From: Clostridiaceae bacterium
GTDB lineage: Bacteria; Bacillota; Clostridia; Oscillospirales; Acutalibacteraceae
DNA: 24,385 nt
Assembly: GCA_904501675.1 (NCBI GenBank)
Contig: CAJGCL010000018.1
Location: 1 to 24,385, forward strand
Direction of reading: 5' to 3'
Translations under genes and position numbers: made by a program
The notes under the pieces: model-generated
Told to the model about the DNA's origin: nothing
Databases searched by the model: none
The model's input: the letters and a program-made list of their open reading frames with translations, nothing else
Part shown: positions 14,303 to 23,051 of the stretch, piece by piece
Numbering within the stretch: position 1 is the stretch's first letter
Layout of the letters: the number at the start of each line of letters is the position of its first letter

Positions 14303-15600
14303 TTCATTGCTTCCTTTGCGCCAACTTGACTGATTTTACTGTAATACGCTGTTATATTTTCTTCCATTTCTGAAAGATCCGCCTGCCATAATGAGGTGTC
14401 TCTTAAAATTTGAGATATACTTTCTTTTTTAATTATTTCTTTAATTTCAGCAGAATCTTCAGGGACATGGTTTTTATAAAAATAAATAAGCATCGCTAAC
14501 GACATTGTCAGGCACTTTGGATATTCTCCGTTATTTTCCCTATATTCAAGAATAGTCGGCAAATCACGAACTGCAAATTTACTTACAGAATTAAGAGCAA
14601 TTGATCGCCATTTATGGTGGATAAAAGGATTCATGAAACGGTCAAAAACACTGTTTGCAAATATCCTGCTTTCATCATTGTTGCCAATTGTTGTCAGGAT
14701 TTCTTCATTCACACACTTTGTTAAAAAGCTCAGAGTGATCTCATCAGACATAGCTTCACCAACTGTTCCGATACCGGAAAGCAACGCTCCAGCAACAAGA
14801 GATGTGTGAGCACCATTGAGAATGCGGACCTTTATTTTTTTATACGGTTTTGCATCATCAGTCCAAATAATATTAAATCCGGCTTTTTTAAGAGGCAATT
14901 CACATTCAAAATCGCCTTCAATTACCCATAAATGGAAAAGCTCAGCAGTGTCGAGGAATTTATCGTCAGGATGTTTTTTTACCGTATCATCGTCAGGATA
15001 ACCTGTAACAATACGGTCAACAAGAGTATTGGCAAATGTGTTGCTGTTTTCCAGCCAATCAACAAATCCTTTTTCCAGATTCCAATGATTAGCATATTTT
15101 ATAATACAATTTTTTAATGCATCTCCATTATTTTCAATAAGCTCACAAGGAAGGAAGATAAACCCTTCCATACCATTTTTGTAACGCTTATACAAAAGCT
15201 GAGTAAGTTTTCCCGGAAATGATTTACATGGTTTATCGATAAAACTGCAATCCGGGTCAAAAGCTATACCTGCCTCAGTTGTGTTTGAAACAACAAACCT
15301 TAAATCAGGGTTATCAGCGAGAGAAATATATTCATCGTAGTTTTTATATGGGTCAATACCTCTTGAAATTGACTCAATTAAATTATACTCTTGCTTTATC
15401 TCGCCGTTTTCTATACCTCTAAGATAAAGGTTGTATTTACAATCCTGCGCGTTAAGGAGAGCGCACCTTCCACCCTCACGAGGTTGAATAACAACTGCCT
15501 TCCCATCATAAAGTCCTTTTTTATTAAGAACGTCAAGAAAATAATCAAAAAAACCTCGAAGGAAGTTACCTTCACCAAATTGTATTATAGTTTCTCTCAT
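14284..15600 (-). CDS. uxaB: Tagaturonate reductase-like (UxaB, mannitol dehydrogenase family)
   Basis: A 438-residue NAD-dependent polyol/uronate dehydrogenase. The N-terminus IIQFGEGNFLRGFFD (residues 5-19) is the UxaB form of the nucleotide-binding motif; GFIFLPCELIENNGD and NSFANTLVDRIVTG-like segments follow in the first half. The catalytic KIKVRILNGAHTSLVAG lies near 254-270. UxaB reduces D-tagaturonate to D-altronate, which is a reduction at C5 of the aldonate numbering. It follows the zinc dehydrogenase by 3 nt and overlaps uxaA. Its presence next to an LgoD-like enzyme suggests oxidise-then-reduce epimerisation at C5 of an L-galactonate or L-fuconate. Confidence 0.87.
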   Translation of the reverse strand: MRETIIQFGEGNFLRGFFDYFLDVLNKKGLYDGKAVVIQPREGGRCALLNAQDCKYNLYLRGIENGEIKQEYNLIESISRGIDPYKNYDEYISLADNPDLRFVVSNTTEAGIAFDPDCSFIDKPCKSFPGKLTQLLYKRYKNGMEGFIFLPCELIENNGDALKNCIIKYANHWNLEKGFVDWLENSNTFANTLVDRIVTGYPDDDTVKKHPDDKFLDTAELFHLWVIEGDFECELPLKKAGFNIIWTDDAKPYKKIKVRILNGAHTSLVAGALLSGIGTVGEAMSDEITLSFLTKCVNEEILTTIGNNDESRIFANSVFDRFMNPFIHHKWRSIALNSVSKFAVRDLPTILEYRENNGEYPKCLTMSLAMLIYFYKNHVPEDSAEIKEIIKKESISQILRDTSLWQADLSEMEENITAYYSKISQVGAKEAMKWIVSQ

Positions 15601-15603
15601 ATT

Positions 15604-16623
15604 TTAATCACCGATTTTTATAAGAAGTTTTGCAAGCGTACCATCATTATTGGCAAGTGCATTAAAAGCATTGAGTGCATCATTTATATCATAAACACCA
15701 CTTACCATTTTCATAACATCAGCTTTTCCTGATGCAACAAGGTCAATATTATTTATAAAATCATTTTTTAAAGCGTTTCTGCTACCATGAATATTTAGTT
15801 CTTTTTTCAAAATAACAGAATGAACAAAGTTTGTCTCACGCTTTCCGTTACCAATAAGAATGATATTAGCGGCAAAAGCAGCATTTTCTATACATCCGAG
15901 GAATGTTTCCGGGGCACCACAAGCTTCAATACAAACATCAAAGCCATTTCCGTTAGTAAATTCTTTTGTGAACTCTTCAAGAGATTGTGTTTTAGTATTT
16001 ACAACTGCATCTGCCCCATATTCCTTGGCAAGTGCAAGACGATTATCGAGAATATCGGCAACAACAATTCTCTTGCATTTTTGCTTTGCGGCAAGCAAAG
16101 CAAAAAGCCCTATGGGTCCTGCTCCGATTACGAGAACACTGTCAGTTTCTTTTATTTCTGCACGGGAAACAGCGTGCTGAGAAATTGAAAATGGTTCAAT
16201 AAGAGCAAGCTCCTCAGCAGAAAGACCCTTACCGCTGTAGATTCTATCAACAGGCATAGCAACATATTCGCAAAATGCACCATCGCGCTGAACACCCATA
16301 GTCTGATTATCTGTACAACAATTCACAAATCCTCGTTCACAGGAATAGCAATCACCACAATTAAAATATGGGTTACATGTTACAATATCGCCTGCTTTAA
16401 GTCCCTTATGGTTTTCAGGAATTGATACTATTTCGGCAGAAAATTCATGCCCCGGAATTCTTGGATATGTAGTAAAGGGTTGGTTACCTGTAAACGATGC
16501 AACATCTGCGCCACATATACCAACATACTTTATTTTGAGAAGAGCCTCCCCTTCTTTTACCTGAGGCATAGGTATATCTCTTATTTCAATTTTATTGGGT
16601 TCGGAAATTACTATAGCTTTCAT
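15604..16623 (-). CDS. Zinc alcohol dehydrogenase, LgoD/RspB-like (L-galactonate/L-fuconate 5-dehydrogenase candidate)
   Basis: A 339-residue medium-chain dehydrogenase. Catalytic-zinc residues are C37 in GICGAD and H59-E60 in PGHEF. The structural zinc site is complete: C89, C92, C95 and C103 (CGDCYSCERGFVNCC). The Rossmann motif VLVIGAGPIGLFA is near residue 164. The sequence style matches RspB/YjjN(LgoD)-type enzymes, of which E. coli LgoD oxidises L-galactonate at C5 to D-tagaturonate. It starts one base after the previous stop and is followed 3 nt later by uxaB, the enzyme that acts on that product. Other sorbitol- or threonine-dehydrogenase-like activities cannot be ruled out by sequence alone. 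Confidence 0.8.
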   Translation of the reverse strand: MKAIVISEPNKIEIRDIPMPQVKEGEALLKIKYVGICGADVASFTGNQPFTTYPRIPGHEFSAEIVSIPENHKGLKAGDIVTCNPYFNCGDCYSCERGFVNCCTDNQTMGVQRDGAFCEYVAMPVDRIYSGKGLSAEELALIEPFSISQHAVSRAEIKETDSVLVIGAGPIGLFALLAAKQKCKRIVVADILDNRLALAKEYGADAVVNTKTQSLEEFTKEFTNGNGFDVCIEACGAPETFLGCIENAAFAANIILIGNGKRETNFVHSVILKKELNIHGSRNALKNDFINNIDLVASGKADVMKMVSGVYDINDALNAFNALANNDGTLAKLLIKIGD

Positions 16624-16624
16624 T

Positions 16625-17836
16625 TTATTTATCCTCGTCTATATATTCTTTATTCCATATTACACCTGTTTTAAGAGGTGCTCCTTTACAGAAAATTTTA
16701 TTTTCATAAGCATTAAGAGGATCTTTTATAAAATCCTCTTTTTCAATAAGCTCAACAACCTGGTCATAGCGCGAATCAACAAGCACATTTATTGCTTTTT
16801 CCATATGCTCCTGACGGAAATTAATCGAAGCAAAAATAAGATGATTTTCAAATCCGAACGGCATGGTATCATAAGTTACCTTAGGACCTAAAGAGAAGCT
16901 GTTATAAACGCCATTGCAACCAAGAACCTTATGCTCAAAAGCAATTTTATGCTCAACATTACTTCCGCTTGTGCCAACAAACATTGTAGCTCTACCGCGG
17001 AGATTCTCCATGATTTTTTCTGCGGTTTCTTTTTCAGAAAGACCTGCGGTACACAGATAATCAGCCTTTGCAATTTCTTTTGAAAACTGGACTTTTTTAC
17101 AAGATTCATCGCTTCTGCCTACAAAAAGAATTTCTGCTTCAGGATAATGTCTTCTTATCTGGTCGGCAATAAAAAGTCCTGTCATTCCAAGACCGAAAAC
17201 AACTGTTTTTCTGAATGTATTCTTCTTTGAAAGCGCCCTTGCTTCTGTTTCAGAACACTTGTTTTGTGCCATTTCAACCCTAAAATTCTGCGCCTCACCT
17301 AAATCTTCCATTCTTTCAAGCTGAAAAATTGCGCAGGCATAAGGGTCTGCAAAAGAAAGTTTTTTTGCAACTGATAACGGAAGTTTTTTTAAGTTTTCAT
17401 ATTTATCAGGAAGTTGAAGGAGCATCTGTGGATTAAAATAGTTTTTATCGCAGAAGAGACCGTCCGCTTTATCGCATCCATATTCAAAGTAAGTTTCATC
17501 TTCGGTGTAGCGTGTGGGATCAAAGCTATCTCCACCACGGATAAGAACAATGGCAAACCTATTTTCTGACGGCACCCAAACAACGCCTTCATGGCCATTG
17601 ATGAGTCGGTTTTCGCCCTCTGGAAATTTGGGACAAAGTTTACCTTCTCTACCCATTTTCATGAGTTCAAAATCTGTCCCGCAAAAGCCTTGAAAAACAG
17701 GATATACTTCAACACCTTCTAGCAAAGCTTCTCCTCTGAGCCTTTGTCTTGGTGGATTGATTAAATTTATTTCACCATATTTAACAGGGAGTTTTTCATC
17801 ATTTTGAAAATATGTACCATATGTTTTCATAGCCAT
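16625..17836 (-). CDS. Glucose-dehydrogenase-type medium-chain aldose 1-dehydrogenase (fucose/galactose dehydrogenase candidate)
   Basis: A 403-residue medium-chain dehydrogenase. GFCGTDFELM (C52, D55) and NGHEGVVWV (H82, E83) match the catalytic-zinc region of archaeal-type glucose dehydrogenases, which oxidise aldoses at C1 to lactones. The Rossmann fold begins at KTVVFGLGMTGLFIADQIRR near residue 210. The four-cysteine structural zinc cluster of that family is absent; only scattered cysteines remain around YFEYGCDKADGLFCDKNYF. It is the first gene of the six-gene leftward operon, directly after a good promoter. Two starts (MAMK) are possible; AGGTGA is close to the first. Given a lactonase in the operon, the likely reaction is L-fucose (or L-galactose) to lactone. 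The sugar specificity is inferred. Confidence 0.7.
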   Translation of the reverse strand: MAMKTYGTYFQNDEKLPVKYGEINLINPPRQRLRGEALLEGVEVYPVFQGFCGTDFELMKMGREGKLCPKFPEGENRLINGHEGVVWVPSENRFAIVLIRGGDSFDPTRYTEDETYFEYGCDKADGLFCDKNYFNPQMLLQLPDKYENLKKLPLSVAKKLSFADPYACAIFQLERMEDLGEAQNFRVEMAQNKCSETEARALSKKNTFRKTVVFGLGMTGLFIADQIRRHYPEAEILFVGRSDESCKKVQFSKEIAKADYLCTAGLSEKETAEKIMENLRGRATMFVGTSGSNVEHKIAFEHKVLGCNGVYNSFSLGPKVTYDTMPFGFENHLIFASINFRQEHMEKAINVLVDSRYDQVVELIEKEDFIKDPLNAYENKIFCKGAPLKTGVIWNKEYIDEDK

Positions 17837-17874
17837 TCTTCACCTATTTAAAATTCAAATTAATTACATTGTTT

Positions 17875-17903
17875 ATTTTAAACTTTTATGCAGGTATTGT
17901 AAA
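17875..17903 (-). promoter_or_regulatory. Predicted promoter of the fucose/galactonate operon
   Basis: Minus strand: TTTACA (17903-17898), 17-bp spacer, TAAAAT (17880-17875); start near 17868. I see no clear operator palindrome or cre site beside it. Confidence 0.65.
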
Positions 17904-17952
17904 GTGATTTTTATATATTTATAGGCGCAAAGCATATCATTTACTAAGACAA

Positions 17953-18002
17953 GAAACCCATCATATATAGCGCATATATAAGCACTACATATGATGGGTT
18001 TC
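17953..18002 (-). terminator. Hairpin after yfhO, probable terminator
   Basis: Perfect 14-bp stem (17953-17966 and 17989-18002) around a 22-nt loop, 10 bp after the YfhO stop on its strand, followed by TTGTCTT. The long loop and interrupted T run make it weaker than the other terminators here. Confidence 0.6.
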
Positions 18003-18011
18003 ATAATAAAA

Positions 18012-20816
18012 TCACTTGAACAATGACATTAAAGCAGTTATTGCATTATAACCTATAGGTAAAATATAAAGGATAGTTACACCGGATGTAAATATCAAAG
18101 AAAATACAATAAATGCAAGCGCTTGTATACCACGCGGGAAGTTAATTCTTCGTTCGAGAATCACTAACGCTAAACCTATAAGAAAGCTGATAATTAAAAC
18201 AACAATTTTAATATATGCATCTGTTCCGGAATATTTTAATGAAATAACATTCTCGCCTTCATTGATTTTAATACCCATAAAGTTCCCGAGAACGCATATT
18301 GGTTCAACATTCTCATCATTAACAGTACAAAGCCAATTATCATCGTAAGATAACGGAACAAAAACAAACTCGCTATTATTTTTATTATCAACATTAAGTG
18401 TAATTTGGCTTTTGTTTATAGTGTAATCTGCACCTGATTGTTTCTCGCAAAGCTTCTCGAGTTTTCCCGTATCCATCAGATACATAACGATTGCTTTATC
18501 TGTTTTATGATCCTCATTGAATTTTATTGTTACCTCAACTGTTTCATTCTCAAAAACACCGAGCTCAAGAATGCCGTTATTATCCCATAATGAATAGGCT
18601 GTATTATACGAATTACCATCCGTAACAATTTTTCCATCATAAACATGGAATGGTTTGCCATTAACATACATCTCCATAAACATCATATCGGAATCTTTGA
18701 AAGCAGTATGAAGATATAGCACAGATTCATCTGCAACATCAAAAGTAAATTTTGAAGTTACAACACCTTTTTTCTCAATAAATAGACTCATTTCCCCTGT
18801 TGAGTCATCTTCTTCATTGTAATAGTAATCCTTATACTCTACATTTTTGATTTCACTTTTATACTCTACCTTCTTAAAAAGATTATCTTCTCCACCTATT
18901 ACAGAATATATTGCATTCTGATATTCAAATAAATCTTTGTAGTCATCAATTTTAATGTCATTGATTACATCATTTGAACAAATTGCTGCAGGAAGCACAT
19001 ATCTGTTTTTGTGGTAGCGCATTCCCGATTCAGTTGTTCCGTTTTCAATATAAAGCCTGTTATCAAGCTCACATCCTGATACCGTTTCGGTAAAACGAAG
19101 TAAGGCCCTTGAAAAAACCGTCCCCCCCATATCTTTTACGTGGGTGAAATTAGAGCAAAATCCTAAATCAGCCAAACTCTTTATTTGTTTTTCCGAAAGC
19201 GTATGGGTCCAGTTTGATATACTATGAACATCAGCTATATATGGATAATTTATCGCAAGACAAGCATCAATACTGCAAACTCTTCCGAGCTCGTCGTTAT
19301 CAGTTAGCTTTTCAGTAACTTCTAATTCTTTTTTATACATATCACTTTTATCAACTGATATACCTCTTGAAATAAAAGAAATAGAATTGATTCCAACCAT
19401 AATAAAAACAAGAGCAAACGTAAGAATATTGCGCAAGGTTTTATAACTGATGAATTTAATAAATATAAAGCATACTACTAAAGCAACAGCAAGACAGGCG
19501 TAAGGGTATGCCATACCTCTTGTCTGATATGCAACTGAAGTATTTAATACATCAAAAATAGCATCTAAATTAAATGTAAACACATCAATATATGATGCAA
19601 TAACAAGAGCACAGATAAATGTTGGTATTAAAGTCATAAATTTCAGAACGTTTTTTTCTATTTTTATACCTTCAAGTTTGCCCAAACAGCTAAAATAATA
19701 ACCTATAATACAACAACAGAAAAAGGATACCATATAACCATTCCTAAAAGGGAAATACTGATATGAACCCATATGCCAATAAAGCATTGTTGCTTTACAT
19801 ACAATCTGACAAACAAACATCAGAACAACTATTGTAAAAAAAACTGTGTATTTTCTACTTTGTTTATGATTTTTAAAACGAACCCACATAACAATAAGCG
19901 AGGCTATAGCCAAGGCAGTGCCCAAAAACATAAATATAGCTATTATATCTATTTCTGCAGGTGCTTTTAATATGCCTGTAAATCCTGATATTTCTTCCTT
20001 GGCACCAGTATAGCTATTACGCACATATGTACCTGTATCAAACCTGGCAGAAGACATAATGCTAACCGCATAAGTGTAAATAGAATAGGCTGATGCAACA
20101 AGAGATGCGCCTGTACCGACACCTAAGCCAACCACTGCTTTTTTGCGTTTTTCTTTGTCTAAAATGATATAAATATATAAACCACCGAAAACAATAAGAC
20201 CAACCACAACAAAAAACGCCATATAGGTATATACAGTCATTAAATATGACAACACAATGAAAAACGGCACTTTACTTTTACCATTAAGCAAATTAATCGT
20301 AAAAAGCATTAACAATGGATAAAGCAAAACTATATCTAGCCAATCTATATTAGTAAGATACATCAAACTAAAACCGTTGAAAGAATACATAACGGATATT
20401 AAAACATTATATGCAAAAGGAAGTTTATTGAAAAGTTTTGAAAAGCTATATGATGCGGTAAAGGCAATTAGTCCAAATTCGAGAACAAAAAACAAGTCTA
20501 TTGCATTTATAATATGCTCACGAGGAAAAAACATACAAAAAATAAACCGTGGTTGAATAATTGCAAGTAACGAATCCCTGGCAAAACCTGCAGCTGTATG
20601 AAAATCATATATAAGCTTTGTAAAATCTCCGCTACGGAATATATCGTATACATAATATATAACCGGCATATTGCCTGCTCGCAAATCAAAACTAATCAAA
20701 GACGAATCACCAAATGGATATATGCCTTTTATACAATATATTGTAAGCATCCACACAACAACTATAGCGGGTGCAATTAGCCACTTAAAGTCAAATTTAT
20801 TTTTTCCTTTTAGCAT
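18012..20816 (-). CDS. YfhO-family large membrane protein
   Basis: A 934-residue integral membrane protein. One membrane span is at residues 13-31, a dozen or so more lie between about 105 and 500, a long extracytoplasmic domain covers about 500-865, and two closing spans lie near 868-890 and 896-920. The first-loop pattern YPFGDSSLISFDLRAG and the early HTAAGFARD match the YfhO family, which has a GT-C-like architecture. In Bacillus and Listeria, YfhO-type proteins are linked to adding sugars to teichoic acids outside the membrane. It starts one base after the flippase stop, so a lipid-linked sugar exported by the flippase could be its donor. Family call is firm; the acceptor and sugar are unknown. 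Confidence 0.82.
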   Translation of the reverse strand: MLKGKNKFDFKWLIAPAIVVVWMLTIYCIKGIYPFGDSSLISFDLRAGNMPVIYYVYDIFRSGDFTKLIYDFHTAAGFARDSLLAIIQPRFIFCMFFPREHIINAIDLFFVLEFGLIAFTASYSFSKLFNKLPFAYNVLISVMYSFNGFSLMYLTNIDWLDIVLLYPLLMLFTINLLNGKSKVPFFIVLSYLMTVYTYMAFFVVVGLIVFGGLYIYIILDKEKRKKAVVGLGVGTGASLVASAYSIYTYAVSIMSSARFDTGTYVRNSYTGAKEEISGFTGILKAPAEIDIIAIFMFLGTALAIASLIVMWVRFKNHKQSRKYTVFFTIVVLMFVCQIVCKATMLYWHMGSYQYFPFRNGYMVSFFCCCIIGYYFSCLGKLEGIKIEKNVLKFMTLIPTFICALVIASYIDVFTFNLDAIFDVLNTSVAYQTRGMAYPYACLAVALVVCFIFIKFISYKTLRNILTFALVFIMVGINSISFISRGISVDKSDMYKKELEVTEKLTDNDELGRVCSIDACLAINYPYIADVHSISNWTHTLSEKQIKSLADLGFCSNFTHVKDMGGTVFSRALLRFTETVSGCELDNRLYIENGTTESGMRYHKNRYVLPAAICSNDVINDIKIDDYKDLFEYQNAIYSVIGGEDNLFKKVEYKSEIKNVEYKDYYYNEEDDSTGEMSLFIEKKGVVTSKFTFDVADESVLYLHTAFKDSDMMFMEMYVNGKPFHVYDGKIVTDGNSYNTAYSLWDNNGILELGVFENETVEVTIKFNEDHKTDKAIVMYLMDTGKLEKLCEKQSGADYTINKSQITLNVDNKNNSEFVFVPLSYDDNWLCTVNDENVEPICVLGNFMGIKINEGENVISLKYSGTDAYIKIVVLIISFLIGLALVILERRINFPRGIQALAFIVFSLIFTSGVTILYILPIGYNAITALMSLFK

Positions 20817-20817
20817 T

Positions 20818-22050
20818 TTAGGAACATCTCTTTCTTTTTAGAATAATTATGGATATATGTACAGTTTCAAATACAAATTGAACTACCAATGCAAAAAGCA
20901 TGGCACAGCCGGCACCAAATATCCCATTTTCTCTTATATAGTACGAACAAAGTAAAATTAGTAAAATGCACGCAAAACCGGAATGTATTAACGGAGACTT
21001 CAACTGTCTGACTGATATAAATAATGTAGTATAACAATTTATCATTGCTAAAAGCACATTAACCCATATCATATAATAAAACAAATTATAATATGGCAAA
21101 ATTTCATAACCAAAAATAAAAGTTAACACCTCTTCACCTATCAGAAGAGCGCCAACTGAAGCAAGCAATCCAATAAACACCATTATAAAATCGCTTACAA
21201 GCATTAATCTAATCAGATTTTTTTTGTTACCGTTTTCGTAGTTTTCTGCCATTTTAGGAGCAATCGGCAGTAAAACTCCTCCCGCAAATGTTGAAATAAC
21301 AACTGTGGGTACCGAAACAGATGAAAAAACACCCAGAGCCTCTGCATCAAGAATTTTTTCAACCATTATTTTGGGAACACCGTTAAAAACAGCCACCAAC
21401 GTTGATGATGCCATAGAAAGAACACTTGCACCCAGTAGTAACCAAACCTTTGATAATTGTTTTTCTTCCCTAAATAATTTTTCTTTTACGTATAATTCTG
21501 TTTTTCTTACATCGAAAGTAACCAACACAAGTGCGGAAGAAAGCGCCATTACAACAACAGAAACAAAAAGATTTCTCGTAAGAAAAAACACCGAAGAAAA
21601 AGCAATAATATTTAAAATACCTTTCAATCCTAAAGATAATCCGACGTCTTTCATATTGCCGTTTTTTTGCCAGATACCGCTCAACACATCGCTATAGGTT
21701 TCGATACATTTGTATACAGCATAAATTAATATTACGGCTATTAAACCTATTGAATAGTCCATTAAAAGCGAATACCCTATACATATAATCATAGAGACAA
21801 TCACAGTTAAAATTCTTGATAACACATAGACATTGTCCGAATATTGACTATTAACATCAGAAACCTGATAAATTCTTATTCCATAGTTTCCAACAACTAT
21901 AAATATGTTGGAGATAGTCATCGCCAGGGAAAAATACCCAGCATCTTCAAAGCCACCCAAATGAACCAGAATAATTGAAATAATCATTTGAGCCCCAAGA
22001 TAGATAAAATTCCCAGCATTATAATAAATTGAATCCAAAAGATTTTTCAT
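20818..22050 (-). CDS. Oligosaccharide/lipid-linked glycan flippase (Wzx/MATE-like)
   Basis: A 410-residue protein with about twelve hydrophobic spans, starting LLDSIYYNAGNFIYLGAQMIISIILVH, which is the typical N-terminus of Wzx-type polysaccharide exporters of the MOP superfamily. Basic residues close the C-terminus (KRKRCS). It would flip an undecaprenyl- or polyprenyl-linked sugar across the membrane. It is first in a two-gene leftward unit with YfhO. The start has no close Shine-Dalgarno: the nearest AAGGA is about 24 nt upstream, so translation may be weak. It lies opposite the rfbFGH genes in a surface glycan locus. A shorter-than-average length (many are 430-500) is not by itself unusual. 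Confidence 0.83.
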   Translation of the reverse strand: MKNLLDSIYYNAGNFIYLGAQMIISIILVHLGGFEDAGYFSLAMTISNIFIVVGNYGIRIYQVSDVNSQYSDNVYVLSRILTVIVSMIICIGYSLLMDYSIGLIAVILIYAVYKCIETYSDVLSGIWQKNGNMKDVGLSLGLKGILNIIAFSSVFFLTRNLFVSVVVMALSSALVLVTFDVRKTELYVKEKLFREEKQLSKVWLLLGASVLSMASSTLVAVFNGVPKIMVEKILDAEALGVFSSVSVPTVVISTFAGGVLLPIAPKMAENYENGNKKNLIRLMLVSDFIMVFIGLLASVGALLIGEEVLTFIFGYEILPYYNLFYYMIWVNVLLAMINCYTTLFISVRQLKSPLIHSGFACILLILLCSYYIRENGIFGAGCAMLFALVVQFVFETVHISIIILKRKRCS

Positions 22051-22093
22051 ATTGCTTATAGTAAAACAACTCTATCCTTTTCCATTTTTTATA

Positions 22094-22123
22094 ATTATAT
22101 CATTCAATTTTGTTGTATGTCAA
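22094..22123 (-). promoter_or_regulatory. Predicted promoter of flippase-YfhO operon
   Basis: Minus strand: TTGACA (22123-22118), 18-bp spacer, TATAAT (22099-22094); both boxes are full consensus. Start near 22087. Confidence 0.75.
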
Positions 22124-22225
22124 TAAATTCACTGCCTTAATCGAATATAAAATTATTAATTTCATCAAAATATATTGTTCTTCCTCTTTATTTTGCAAAC
22201 GGAATATGGTATTATATGTTTGTAT

Positions 22226-22234
22226 TGGTATACT
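22226..22234 (+). promoter_or_regulatory. Candidate extended -10 promoter of rfbFGH
   Basis: TGGTATACT, an extended -10 box with no clear -35. A second similar box, TGGTATTAT, lies at 22207-22215. Either could drive the genes starting at 22276, which has GGGGATG as Shine-Dalgarno. Confidence 0.4.
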
Positions 22235-22275
22235 ATATTTTTTTATAATAATTAATATATTGGGGATGTGAATTT

Positions 22276-23049
22276 ATGAAAGTTGTTATTCTTGCTGGTG
22301 GTTATGGTACACGAATCAGTGAAGAAAGCCAGAACAAGCCTAAACCATTGGTAGATGTTGGTGGTTTTCCTATTCTCTGGCATATTATGAAAACATATTC
22401 TCACTATGGTTTTAATGAATTCATTATTTGCGCAGGCTACAAGCAGTATGCTATAAAGGAATATTTTGCAAACTACTTTTTACATCATTCGGATATAACC
22501 TTTGACTTTACAAAATCGAATCAATTAACAATCCATTCTGAACACGCGGAGCCCTGGAAGGTTACTGTTGTTGATACGGGCCTTGATACTATGACTGGCG
22601 GCCGTGTAAAGCGCGTTAAAGATTACATCGGTGATGAAACATTTATGCTCACCTACGGTGATGGCGTTGCAGACGTTAACATCCCTGAGCTTGTTGAATT
22701 TCACAAACAAAAAGGCCAGCTTGCAACGCTTACAGCTGTTTCAATCGGTCAACGTTTCGGTTGCCTTGATATTGATGAAAACAACAACATTTCTTCCTTC
22801 CGTGAAAAGAATGATATGGACGGAAGCCTTGTTAATGCAGGCTTTATGGTTCTTGAACCACAGGTTATTGACTACATAGACGGAGACAGCACATCTTTTG
22901 AAAAAGCGCCTGTTGAAAACCTTGCAAAAGACGGTCAATTGAACGCTTATTTACATAAAGGATTCTGGAAACCTGTTGATACATTACGCGAGAAATTAGA
23001 GCTTGATGATTTATGGAACACCGGCAAAGCACCATGGAAGGTATGGTAA
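22276..23049 (+). CDS. rfbF: Glucose-1-phosphate cytidylyltransferase
   Basis: A 257-residue nucleotidyltransferase that makes CDP-glucose from CTP and glucose-1-phosphate. The nucleotide-binding LAGGYGTR is at residues 6-13, followed by KPKPLVDVGG (21-30) with the conserved Lys, then PILWHIMKTYSHYGFNEFII and DETFMLTYGDGVADVN with the metal-binding Asp. Length equals the usual RfbF (about 257). It is followed 2 nt later by CDP-glucose 4,6-dehydratase. Product is the first intermediate of the CDP-3,6-dideoxyhexose route (paratose, abequose, tyvelose, ascarylose). Confidence 0.95.
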   Translation: MKVVILAGGYGTRISEESQNKPKPLVDVGGFPILWHIMKTYSHYGFNEFIICAGYKQYAIKEYFANYFLHHSDITFDFTKSNQLTIHSEHAEPWKVTVVDTGLDTMTGGRVKRVKDYIGDETFMLTYGDGVADVNIPELVEFHKQKGQLATLTAVSIGQRFGCLDIDENNNISSFREKNDMDGSLVNAGFMVLEPQVIDYIDGDSTSFEKAPVENLAKDGQLNAYLHKGFWKPVDTLREKLELDDLWNTGKAPWKVW

Positions 23050-23051
23050 TT

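Noticed and set aside
17953..18002. Hairpin as a riboswitch or attenuator of the fucose operon
   Set aside because: It lies upstream of the operon promoter (17903-17875), so it is not in that transcript; a terminator for YfhO fits better.
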